Below the pieces are notes generated by a model. The model worked only from the letters and a program-made list of their open reading frames with translations, was not told the origin of the DNA and did no database searches. From contig CAWFNX010000004.1 of NCBI GenBank assembly GCA_963817335.1, forward strand, positions 124,001 through 188,000: DNA of 64,000 nucleotides. The letters run 5' to 3'. The stretch is from AV40 sp963817335 (GTDB taxonomy: Bacteria; Verrucomicrobiota; Verrucomicrobiia; Chthoniobacterales; UBA10450). Made by a program: the position numbers and the translations under genes. Position 1 is the stretch's first letter. The number at the start of each line of letters is the position of its first letter. Shown one piece after another: positions 8,487 through 16,188 of this stretch.

Positions 8487-9852
8487 TAGATTGTCTCTTC
8501 GTTTGGGCGGACACGCATGCCCACATGTAATGAGGGCAGGCAGCACTGAGCATAGTGTTGGGCGCCCTTGCCGTAGAATAAGACGAAGGTCGTAGGACTT
8601 GCTTTCCATCTTAACACGCATATCGAGTGGCCACAGTCGGCGGCTTGCATCTACAGCGATGTTGTTAGCAGCCTTTTCCCGGACATCCCCCGCGTAAGCC
8701 AATTTTCTTGGAAGATTAAGGGGCCAAAGCGAAACGAAATAGGTGGAGGCCGACGGCCATCGTTCCTTTAGATGGAGCCTATCGGGGTAATACGCTGGAT
8801 AACCGAGAAATTGTCGGTTTATAGCAGCACGACTCCGCGACTTTTATGGACATTAGAAGCTTCTATTGACGGCAGCAAAAAGCGGTTAATCCAGTGACAA
8901 TAATGTGGCCGGTAGATCGTCGCCGTATGACTTTCGCTCTTTGGCTCCTCGTCAGCTATGGCTTTTAGACTGGGCCGGACGAGTGGAAACGGCAAAGCAC
9001 TTGTTTAAGAAACGCGGGGAAATAATCGCGACAATACGTGACATCTATAACTGGGAAGTGGTCGCCGATAATCGAGTTTGCAGTATTACTAGTCATTTGG
9101 CTGATCGTCCAACATTTTCCGACCTGTCGGAAGCAGCACCGAGATTCTTGCAAGTTCAGACGCCCGCAGGTAGCTTCAGCAAAATGCCAACGTGTCTGGT
9201 GGATCAGCCAGCAAATATTCAGGCAGGCGGAAATGTCAGCAACGTGACGATCAATCCTGGCTCGTTTCTGAAGATACAATTCGACAGCTCGTTAATCAGA
9301 AGGCTGTCAGTGCGCACGCGCTATTAACTGCCGAGATACCCGAAAGGCTACGTAATTGCTTGGTATCGCCGGGAAAATGATATCGATCGCTCGGATAACG
9401 AGCCAAAAATCTGTCAGGTAGATTGGGAATCAGCCGACAATTAAGATTAACTGCCGGAAAAAAACGAGGTGTGGATCCGCATGCCCGATTTTTCGATGTA
9501 ATCGGATTACGGATGAAGAATATTAAGGTCGCAATTCTTTATCAGAACGGTGCCATGGGGGGATTAGCACAAATCAGATGGACAACGATTTGAAGGCCGA
9601 AGTATTCTCATAGGATCGGCATGGATAGCGGGAGTTCTGGAATGGTCGGAATGGCAACATAATTACTCATATGCAAAGCCCGAGCAACACCTAACCATTC
9701 AGTGCCGATTTTATACGACATATAGCAACCCTCTTTGCATAAAAGAGTAGGCGATGATTTACACCGCAAGGGCCGGACCGAGAGAGTTACCTTCTCTGCT
9801 CCTTCCCCGAATTGGTATTGACCCTCAATACGATTTCTGACGGAATCGCAGC
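8487..9852. other. Gene-poor, AT-richer stretch of about 1.4 kb
   Basis: Visibly richer in A and T than its surroundings. A 140-codon frame at 8905-9327 (+) has no recognisable domain, low-complexity-free but gene-unlike composition, and a second overlapping frame with a hydrophobic run; I do not call either. It may be decayed or foreign DNA. One copy of the CGACATATAGCAA motif is at 9716. Confidence 0.45.
9716..9728 (+). repeat. Dispersed CGACATATAGCAA motif, copy 1
   Basis: First of three exact 13-bp copies (9716, 10341, 10661), each in an intergenic gap around two small genes. It is 125 bp upstream of the secreted-protein ATG. Confidence 0.7.
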
Positions 9853-10320
9853 ATGAAAAAAACTCGAGTTTCGGTAGTGACAGTGGCGCTGTCGGTTATT
9901 GCGACAACCGTTTGCTTCTCGGCCAGTCCTCAAATCGGGACCTGGAAGCTCAATGAGGCGAAATCAAAGATGGCCGCCGGGATGGGAAAAAATACGACCG
10001 TCGTTTACACTGAGCAGGGCGACAAAGTTAAGGTGACGGTGGACGGCGTGGATAAGGACGGGAAACCGGCAAAAGGCGTGTGGGTCGGCAAGTTCGACGG
10101 GAAAGCCTATCCCTCAAAAGGGAACCTTTCTTGGAACGCCGCGACCTACAAAGTCGTGAATGACCGGACTAACCAGATCACGACCTGGAAGGATGGCAAA
10201 ATGGTTTGGTCGGGAAAAATCACGGTCTCGGCGGACGGAAAATCGCGCACGGTCACGATGAACGGGACCGATGCGACCGGGAAGAAGTTTAGCGGCAAGG
10301 CCGTTTACGATAAGGAATAG
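9853..10320 (+). CDS. Secreted hypothetical protein, 155 aa
   Basis: The N-terminus MKKTRVSVVTVALSVIATTV followed by CFSA is a classic Sec signal peptide (cleavage near residue 24). The mature part begins SPQIGTWKLNEAKSK and consists of short beta-like stretches rich in Gly, Lys and Thr (DGKSRTVTMNGTDATGKKF). The GTWKLNxAKSK opening is shared by a family of uncharacterised periplasmic proteins in soil bacteria; function unknown. Flanked on both sides by the CGACATATAGCAA motif. Confidence 0.82.
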   Translation: MKKTRVSVVTVALSVIATTVCFSASPQIGTWKLNEAKSKMAAGMGKNTTVVYTEQGDKVKVTVDGVDKDGKPAKGVWVGKFDGKAYPSKGNLSWNAATYKVVNDRTNQITTWKDGKMVWSGKITVSADGKSRTVTMNGTDATGKKFSGKAVYDKE

Positions 10321-10340
10321 CGTCCGAGGCTGATTTCAGA

Positions 10341-10353
10341 CGACATATAGCAA
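10341..10353 (+). repeat. Dispersed CGACATATAGCAA motif, copy 2
   Basis: Follows the secreted-protein stop by 20 bp. The wider match to copy 3 includes TTTCAG before it and TTCAT then TTGTCG after it; CGACA and TGTCG can pair as a short stem. Confidence 0.7.
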
Positions 10354-10422
10354 ACTTCATTTTGTCGTCGCCTAACCACGGCTCGATTTTTCCGGGGTTT
10401 GTGGTTTGCTTGCAAACGGCTG

Positions 10423-10635
10423 ATGGACCTAGTTCTCAGAGCGATCTTGTATGTCTCACTTGGAATAGCGGCAGGAGTCGTGGGTTGGTCGCTCGGGTAC
10501 TGGGAGTGGCGGCTATTACGGGGACGCCGAGAATCGTACCGGGAGTCCTTAAGATATAGAATAGGCTGGATGATTCTGTTAGGCGCGCTGTGCGGCGCTG
10601 CACTTTTTGCCGCGTCATTCACCTGGCATCATTGA
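10423..10635 (+). CDS. Small membrane protein, two predicted helices, 70 aa
   Basis: From ATG 10423 (MDLVLRAILYVSLG) the protein has a first hydrophobic segment (residues about 4-22), a basic loop WRLLRGRRESYRESLRYR, and a second segment GWMILLGALCGAALFAASF. No family recognised. The frame opens at 10399 but the later ATG places the first helix at the N-terminus. Weak ribosome binding site. It sits between copies 2 and 3 of the 13-bp motif. Confidence 0.55.
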   Translation: MDLVLRAILYVSLGIAAGVVGWSLGYWEWRLLRGRRESYRESLRYRIGWMILLGALCGAALFAASFTWHH

Positions 10636-10660
10636 GTAGGATTGTTGTTCAAGTTTCAGG

Positions 10661-10673
10661 CGACATATAGCAA
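10661..10673 (+). repeat. Dispersed CGACATATAGCAA motif, copy 3
   Basis: Copy 3, 25 bp after the small membrane gene. Here CGACATAT and ATATG-TTGTCG form an imperfect palindrome over 10661-10687. A diverged form, TGACATATA, is at 12965, and CGACATATA at 6263. Confidence 0.65.
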
Positions 10674-10800
10674 TTCATATGTTGTCGAGGTAGACAACTC
10701 GACCCAGCCATGCTGAAACTGGGTAGGGACTAATGGATTGAATTATTTACAGCCCAAATCCGCGTGATCCGTGGTCTGAGATTCCCGAGGACATTATTCG

Positions 10801-11436
10801 TTAGGCTAACTGTCGACCGCGGAATCGGTGTGCGCCGACCAGGGCGGCCAGCGACACAAAGAGCAGACCAACAGTTGAGCCCGAGTCAGGCACTCCAGCA
10901 GCGCCAATCTGCAGCGTGAACGTCTGATCTGCCCCAGCGCCCCAAGTCCACTCGTACGTGCCGGGCGTAACTCCGAGACCACCAAAATTCTTACCGGCGT
11001 AGGTCGCGGTATCCAATAGAGCCGTATCGCTGACATAAGTTGTGGGCACATATAGTTGCCCAAACAAAAATGGCGCAATGCCTACGTTGTCCCCGGTCCC
11101 GGTGCTGGTAGTCGTATCAGAAGACCCGGGCCCAAAACTCCCCGGACCACTAAATGTGCCGCTATAAGCCGCTTGGCTCATTGCAGGAGCTCCTGTAAGT
11201 ATGAACGCGGGGGATGGGACGATCTGGGGGGCAAAACCCGTCGAGCCAGCAGGGGAAAGTCCGGTCAGGTCGATGGCTCCGATTCCAGTCGCCACGACGT
11301 CTGGCCCGACTTGCAGCAACGTCACTTCATAAGGAACTGCTTGCGCGGGTCGGACGGAAAGTCCGCACGCGATAATGAATGCCAGCGTCGCTAGCATCGA
11401 TTGAAAGTATTTGTGCGAGGAGCTGGTCGTTTTCAT
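10801..11436 (-). CDS. VPDSG-CTERM sorting-signal protein
   Basis: Secreted protein of 211 residues with a signal peptide (MLATLAFIIACGLSVRPAQA, residues 14-33) and a C-terminal tripartite sorting signal: VPDSGSTVGLLF, a hydrophobic helix (VSLAALVGA) and a basic tail HRFRGRQ. This is the VPDSG variant of PEP-CTERM, processed by exosortase systems and described mainly from Verrucomicrobiota. The middle is rich in Gly, Ser and Thr, as in extracellular matrix or surface proteins. No exosortase gene is in the window. A good taxonomic marker. Confidence 0.9.
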   Translation of the reverse strand: MKTTSSSHKYFQSMLATLAFIIACGLSVRPAQAVPYEVTLLQVGPDVVATGIGAIDLTGLSPAGSTGFAPQIVPSPAFILTGAPAMSQAAYSGTFSGPGSFGPGSSDTTTSTGTGDNVGIAPFLFGQLYVPTTYVSDTALLDTATYAGKNFGGLGVTPGTYEWTWGAGADQTFTLQIGAAGVPDSGSTVGLLFVSLAALVGAHRFRGRQLA

Positions 11437-11718
11437 AGAATTTGTAAGATTTTTGCCTTTCCGCCAGTTAGAGTAAAAACCAACGCAGAGTCAATCATAA
11501 TCGCTATAGCTATTATAGGACCTCGCCTTACCACCCTTGTTCACCCGACTGGGGTGTTGATACGAACTAAACTGTAACGGCTCAGGGAAAAGCCAGCGCC
11601 GGAAGAAATGCGCGCTTCGGCGTCACACTTGGCACGCAAACACCTGCCCCAATGCCACTCGCGAACATTCTGCGGGTTGAAGCGTGATTTCTCGGCCGAC
11701 GACCCTTCGCGCGTGTAT

Positions 11719-11922
11719 TTAGTTGGCCAGCGCCGGCTGGCTGGCTTTTCTACCGCACACACTGCCACGGTGAATTTCCATTCCGATGATTCCCGGCCGC
11801 ACGCAGTCTGTGCAGATGAAATTGTCGCAGGGAGTCGTGCAGTCTGGACGACGAATTCCACTTGGGAAAAAGAGGCCTTCTTGGCACTCGCGCCAACAGA
11901 CACCGCATTGGTAACTCATCAT
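11719..11922 (-). CDS. Small cysteine-rich, probably zinc-binding protein, 67 aa
   Basis: Eight cysteines in 67 residues: YQCGVCWREC near the N-terminus (C-x2-C-x3-C), then C-x3-C-x4-C-x2-C within DCTTPCDNFICTDC, and a last Cys in GSVCG. The spacing suggests two zinc knuckles. The start ATGATG at 11922 overlaps the stop of the SEC-C gene as ATGA, so translation is coupled and the two proteins may act together. Family not recognised. Confidence 0.6.
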   Translation of the reverse strand: MMSYQCGVCWRECQEGLFFPSGIRRPDCTTPCDNFICTDCVRPGIIGMEIHRGSVCGRKASQPALAN

Positions 11923-12266
11923 TTTGCGGGTCGATTTGCGAATTGCCATGCGCAACAGCGCTTGAACTTTCGGCCGCTCCCGCAAAAGCAGGGGTCGTTT
12001 CGACCAGGAAGGGCGCGTTGTGGAGTAATGCTTGCGGTGTGATTCGCGAGTTTTTTGGAGCGTTCTTCGATTGGCTTCGTGCGGAGGACTGCTAAACGCA
12101 GGCGCCGCACGATCCATTGATTAAAGGACCAATTGGGAGGTTTTTGTTGGCGCAGTTTCTCATAGGTTGGTCGCGGGATCTGGAGGACCAACTCTACTGA
12201 GTCAGCTTCTCGGAGTCGCTTGCGTTTGGCAGCTTCCCAGCGCGTTTTGTACTCCCGTCGCGTCAT
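11919..12266 (-). CDS. SEC-C zinc-motif protein
   Basis: A 115-residue basic protein whose C-terminus carries the SEC-C motif NDPCFCGSGRKFKRCC, the zinc-binding tail also found on SecA and on many small proteins. The N-terminal part (TRREYKTRWEAAKRKRLR; then SVELVLQIPRPTYEKLRQQ and NWSFNQWIVRRLRL) resembles a small DNA-binding or antitoxin-like fold, but I cannot name it. I start at ATG 12266; the frame opens at 12320. Coupled to the downstream cysteine-rich gene. Confidence 0.7.
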   Translation of the reverse strand: MTRREYKTRWEAAKRKRLREADSVELVLQIPRPTYEKLRQQKPPNWSFNQWIVRRLRLAVLRTKPIEERSKKLANHTASITPQRALPGRNDPCFCGSGRKFKRCCAWQFANRPAK

Positions 12267-12366
12267 CGCCTGCGACGTAGCGTGGACTTTCCTGAAGCGT
12301 CTTGTGCCGTGTCCACACAAGTTTCATAAGGGCGAGAGAATTGTTCGTAATTATACAAGGTTAAAG

Positions 12367-12400
12367 GCCGGGGCGGGGGCTAACGCCCCCGCTACCCGGC
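12367..12400. repeat. GC-rich palindrome, possible terminator
   Basis: GCGGGGGC (12373-12380) and GCCCCCGC (12385-12392) form a perfect stem around TAAC; outer GCCGG/CCGGC also pair. The stop of the minus-strand gene at 12392 lies within it. Repeat-type palindrome, also able to act as terminator; no T-run. Confidence 0.6.
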
Positions 12401-12793
12401 CAATCGAATTTGCTTATCCTGTTTAACAATCGCCGGCGTGGTTTTGGCTTTGGTCTGCTCTGGACTAGCTTTTTTGGCGAATTCGCGTTGTCCTTCGCGG
12501 TGCAAGTGGAGGAGATAACGGATCTGTTCTCTTAAATTCCAAATCGCGCTGATAGCGTTGTTAACGCCAAAGTGGGTGGCATGAACGTCCCCGTTATTTG
12601 GGATTAAAAGGACCATCTCGCGGCAGCGATCGAGTTCACGGATCAGTTTCTCGGATTCAAAGAGCCGTGGATCCGGAAAAGCGGCGATCCGGTGTTCGAG
12701 TTCCGGTGCTTGGCCAGGTTGCGCGCTACCGTGCGCGGCCTCTGATATCGAAATTCGTTCCTCGCGCCGGTTCCGGCTCGCCTTCGTGTTCAT
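12392..12793 (-). CDS. Hypothetical protein, 133 aa
   Basis: Soluble protein with an Arg/Glu-rich N-terminus and a central helical part (LFESEKLIRELDRCREMVLL; NNAISAIWNLREQIRYLLHL). No domain recognised and no signal peptide. The frame is long for chance and composition resembles neighbours, but there is no further support. The last residues (LAG-stop) fall in a palindrome. Confidence 0.5.
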   Translation of the reverse strand: MNTKASRNRREERISISEAAHGSAQPGQAPELEHRIAAFPDPRLFESEKLIRELDRCREMVLLIPNNGDVHATHFGVNNAISAIWNLREQIRYLLHLHREGQREFAKKASPEQTKAKTTPAIVKQDKQIRLAG

Positions 12794-13095
12794 TGCACAA
12801 TTCGTCCTTCTTGGCTTAACGAAACCAAAAACGGCCTCGGGCGGGTTACATCACCCGAGACGCAACGAACAAAACGAAAGAAATGCGAGATGACGTTCTC
12901 ACAGTAGGGTGGTATCTGGCAAGTGAAATTCCCGTGCTCCACAGTCACATCCTACGATTTTATATGACATATATTGTCTGATGTTATGGAGAACACTCCG
13001 AAGGACGCCCTTGACGGCGTAGATTTACTCGCGGAGCAAGCCTCCCCGGCTTGACCGGTTTCAAGATGTGGCTAGCGTCGATTTCACCCCGAAAA
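12794..13095. other. Intergenic, 302 bp
   Basis: Holds a diverged copy of the dispersed motif (TGACATATA at 12965, here GACATATATTGTC, a near palindrome). No gene seen. Confidence 0.5.
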
Positions 13096-13740
13096 ATGAC
13101 CGCGCCTTCTTCTTCTCCGCGATTTTTGATCTTCTCCGTTGCCACATTACTGGCAGTTGCTCCGCTTTTGGCTCAAGAAGCGGTCGAGACCGCCAAGCCC
13201 AGCGAGGAAGTTTCAGCCTCAGCCTCGGCTGAAGCGACTCCGGCGAAGCCAAAAGACAAGAACCCCGACCAGTCCAAACCCACTAAGAGTCTCGAGGAAA
13301 CGATGAGGCCGGAAGAGTTCAAGGCTGCCGGGCTCGAGAAGTTGAACGAGGACGAACTGCAGCATCTCGACGCCTACCTGCAGGGTTATCGTCAGAGCGC
13401 GCAGAAAAAAGCGAAGGAGCAGGCCGACGCCAAGGCCAACGAAGAAATCAAAAAAGCCAAGGAACAAGCCAAAACTTCCATCGACGACACTGGCATGGGC
13501 GGTCGGAGCAGAATGGATTCGCTAGTCAGCCGCGTTGACGGCAATATCGAGGGCATAAAAGGTCACACGATGATCCGACTAGAAGACGGAACCGTCTGGA
13601 AACAAACCAACGTCGACGATCATTATAAGGCGGCCATCACCGATCATCCGGCGGCGGTCGTTCTGCATACAGTCTTTGGTTACAAAATGCGGATCGAAGG
13701 AATGCCCGAGTTCTATGTCGATCCAGTGAACAAGCCCTAG
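13096..13740 (+). CDS. Secreted hypothetical protein with coiled-coil middle, 214 aa
   Basis: From ATG 13096 the N-terminus is a signal peptide (FLIFSVATLLAVAPLLAQ). Then comes an Ala/Glu/Lys/Pro-rich low-complexity region, a strongly charged helix (KKAKEQADAKANEEIKKAKE, likely coiled coil), and a compact C-terminal part GHTMIRLEDGTVWKQTN. That C-terminal DGTVWxQT pattern is seen in uncharacterised exported proteins of several phyla. Function unknown. It converges on ask with only 4 bp between the stops. Confidence 0.78.
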   Translation: MTAPSSSPRFLIFSVATLLAVAPLLAQEAVETAKPSEEVSASASAEATPAKPKDKNPDQSKPTKSLEETMRPEEFKAAGLEKLNEDELQHLDAYLQGYRQSAQKKAKEQADAKANEEIKKAKEQAKTSIDDTGMGGRSRMDSLVSRVDGNIEGIKGHTMIRLEDGTVWKQTNVDDHYKAAITDHPAAVVLHTVFGYKMRIEGMPEFYVDPVNKP

Positions 13741-13744
13741 TCGG

Positions 13745-14998
13745 CTAGGCTCCGAGCGGGCGCGTCGCCGCTGAAGTTGGCGCCAGCGCAGCCAATCCGA
13801 ATTCCTGATGAGTTAATTGCGCCGCGCGTTCGGCGTCGCGTTCATCAACCACAACCGCGATTTTAATTTCCGACGTAGAAATGAGCTGAATGTTGATGCC
13901 CGCTTTGCCGAGGCAATCAAACAATCGCGCGGCCACTCCGGAATGCGACCGCATTCCAATACCGACCACGCTCAGTTTCGCGACCCCGCCCTTTGTCACC
14001 AATCCCGCTGCTTTTACTTCCTTGATCACCGGTATCAGTAATTTCTTGGCGGCTTCGAGATCGTTCTCGTGAATCGTGAACGAAATATCGGTGGTGTCGT
14101 GTTTGCCCACGCTTTGCACGATCATGTCGACGATAATTCCCGCGGCGGCGATCGTGGAAAAAATCCGGCCGGCCACGCCGGGAACATCGCTGACATCATC
14201 CACCGTCACCTTCGCCTGGTTGCGATCGAGGCTGATACCGCGAACGACCACGTCTTCCATGTTCGCGGTTTCTTCTTTGGTAACGGTTCCCCTTGCCGGT
14301 TTGAAACTGGAGCGGACTTCAAACTCGACCCCGAATTTCTTGGCGAATTCAACTGAGCGCGATTGCATCACTTTCGCGCCGGCGCCGGTCATCTCGAGCA
14401 GTTCGTCGTAAGCGATCTCATCAATCTTTTTCGCGCCACCGACGATCCGCGGATCGCAAGTGAAAACGCCGTCGACGTCGGTGAAGATTTGGCAGGCGTC
14501 GGCATTTAGCGCACCGGCCAGCGCGATCGCGGTCAAATCCGAGCCGCCGCGGCCGAGGGTTGTCGTTTCGCCTTCGGGAGTTTGCCCCTGAAAGCCGGCA
14601 ACGATCACCACGTAATCTTCCTCGAGCAGCTCCTGGATTTGTTTCGGACTGATGTTGGCGATTCGCGCCTTGGTATGAAAACGATCCGTCAAAATCCCCG
14701 CCTCCGCGCCGTTGATCGAAATCGCTTTCACGCCGAGCGCGTTCACGGCCATTGAAGTCAATGCTGTAGCCGCTTGTTCGCCGGTGGCGAGCAACACGTC
14801 GAGCTCCCGCTTGTCGGGCTCCGGCGACATTTCGCGCGAGAGTTTGATCAAATTATCGGTCGCGCCGGCCATTGCTGAAATCACCGCCACCACGTGACAA
14901 TCTTCGCGTTGGGTTTCGACAATTCGTTTGGCCACATTTTTGATCCGCTCGGCAGAGCCGACGGATGTGCCGCCATATTTCTGGACGATCAATCGCAT
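13745..14998 (-). CDS. lysC: Aspartate kinase
   Basis: Aspartokinase of 417 residues, first step from aspartate to lysine, threonine and methionine. The N-terminal kinase domain starts with VQKYGGTSVGSAERI and includes FQGQTPEGETTTLGRGGSD. Two C-terminal ACT domains (around residues 270-410) carry allosteric feedback control. The gene lies 21 bp downstream of thrC on the same strand, so thrC-ask forms an operon for threonine synthesis. No homoserine dehydrogenase is nearby. Confidence 0.95.
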   Translation of the reverse strand: MRLIVQKYGGTSVGSAERIKNVAKRIVETQREDCHVVAVISAMAGATDNLIKLSREMSPEPDKRELDVLLATGEQAATALTSMAVNALGVKAISINGAEAGILTDRFHTKARIANISPKQIQELLEEDYVVIVAGFQGQTPEGETTTLGRGGSDLTAIALAGALNADACQIFTDVDGVFTCDPRIVGGAKKIDEIAYDELLEMTGAGAKVMQSRSVEFAKKFGVEFEVRSSFKPARGTVTKEETANMEDVVVRGISLDRNQAKVTVDDVSDVPGVAGRIFSTIAAAGIIVDMIVQSVGKHDTTDISFTIHENDLEAAKKLLIPVIKEVKAAGLVTKGGVAKLSVVGIGMRSHSGVAARLFDCLGKAGINIQLISTSEIKIAVVVDERDAERAAQLTHQEFGLAALAPTSAATRPLGA

Positions 14999-15019
14999 GT
15001 CAGACGGCGCGACTGTAAA

Positions 15020-16072
15020 CTAAAATCCAAGCGCATGCCGCACTTTGTCGATTTTGGCCGGAACAGGTTCAAGTTTTCCAATTCTACGTTGAATTGGATC
15101 AGGATCTTTCAAGCCGTGTCCGGTGACGGTGCAAACGATCCTGCTCGCGTTTGGAAATTTCTCCGCTCGTTTGAATAAGCCGGCGATCGGCGCCGCGCTG
15201 GCCGGCTCAACAAAGATTCCTTCATTGCTGGCGAGCCAACTTTGCGCGGCGAGGATTTCCTCGTCGATCACGATGTCGATAACGCCGCCCGATTCTTCCA
15301 GCGCAGCTCGCGCTTGTTTCCAGCTCGCCGGGTTTCCGATCCGAATGGCAGACGCGATCGTTTCGGGATTTTCAATGATGCGGTCATGAAAGATTGGCGC
15401 GGCGCCACCTGCTTGAAATCCAATCATCGCCGGAAGCTTTTTGGATTTCCCGTGCTCGTGGAATTCGCGATAACCAGCCCAGTAAGCGGTGATGTTTCCC
15501 GCGTTGCCAACCGGAAGCAGATGAAAATCTGGCGCATCGCCAAGATCCTCGATCACTTCAAACGCGGCTGTCTTTTGGCCGGCGATCCGGTCCGGATTAA
15601 TCGAATTTACGATTACAAATTCGTTCCCCTCGCCGAGCTCGCGCACAATTGTTAGCGCATCGTCAAAGTTGCCATCGATCGGAACAATCTTAGCGCCGTG
15701 GGCGACAGCTTGAATTAACTTCCCGGCCGCAATTTTTCCCGCCGGCAACACCACCGCGCATGGAATTCCCGCCCTTGCCGCGTAGGCCGCGGCTGATGCC
15801 GAAGTGTTGCCAGTCGACGCGCAAATCAACGCCCGCGCGCCGCGATCGATTGCCCGTGAAACCGCTACCGTCATTCCGCGGTCCTTGAACGATCCGGTTG
15901 GATTGACGCCCTCGTTTTTCACGAAGACTTCACAGCCCCGACCGATCCGGGCACTCAATCTGGGCGAAAAAACCAGCGGAGTACCGCCTTCGCCCAAAGA
16001 AACCACCGTTTCGCATATCGGAAGAAATTCCTGAAATCGCTCGATTACTCCCCTGCCCGCAATGCTAAGCAT
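15020..16072 (-). CDS. thrC: Threonine synthase
   Basis: PLP-dependent enzyme converting O-phosphohomoserine to threonine. The PLP lysine lies in NPTGSFKDRGM, the phosphate-binding loop is in STGNTSASAAAYAA, and VGNAGNITAYWAG follows. Starting at ATG 16072 (MLSIAGRGVIERF) gives 350 residues, the usual length of short bacterial ThrC; upstream ATGs at 16102, 16117 and 16141 give an unlikely basic leader. First gene of the thrC-ask pair, divergent from the dehydrogenase fusion. Confidence 0.94.
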   Translation of the reverse strand: MLSIAGRGVIERFQEFLPICETVVSLGEGGTPLVFSPRLSARIGRGCEVFVKNEGVNPTGSFKDRGMTVAVSRAIDRGARALICASTGNTSASAAAYAARAGIPCAVVLPAGKIAAGKLIQAVAHGAKIVPIDGNFDDALTIVRELGEGNEFVIVNSINPDRIAGQKTAAFEVIEDLGDAPDFHLLPVGNAGNITAYWAGYREFHEHGKSKKLPAMIGFQAGGAAPIFHDRIIENPETIASAIRIGNPASWKQARAALEESGGVIDIVIDEEILAAQSWLASNEGIFVEPASAAPIAGLFKRAEKFPNASRIVCTVTGHGLKDPDPIQRRIGKLEPVPAKIDKVRHALGF

Positions 16073-16188
16073 AGCGTTGCAGGCGGGCCGGCCCTGGTTC
16101 ATGTTCCGCGCTTTCATTCGCAGTGCCACATTCGAAGTCAATTCGAACGATTGTCGAGCCGCAACTGGGGATGTAAAATCGATAACCT

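Noticed and set aside
8905..9327. 140-codon frame on the plus strand
   Set aside because: No recognisable domain, no ribosome binding site, and it lies in AT-richer DNA where a competing frame is also open. Left as non-coding.
11541..11903. 120-aa minus-strand frame
   Set aside because: It overlaps the cysteine-rich gene in another frame; the latter has the ATGA coupling and a cysteine pattern, so this one is a shadow.
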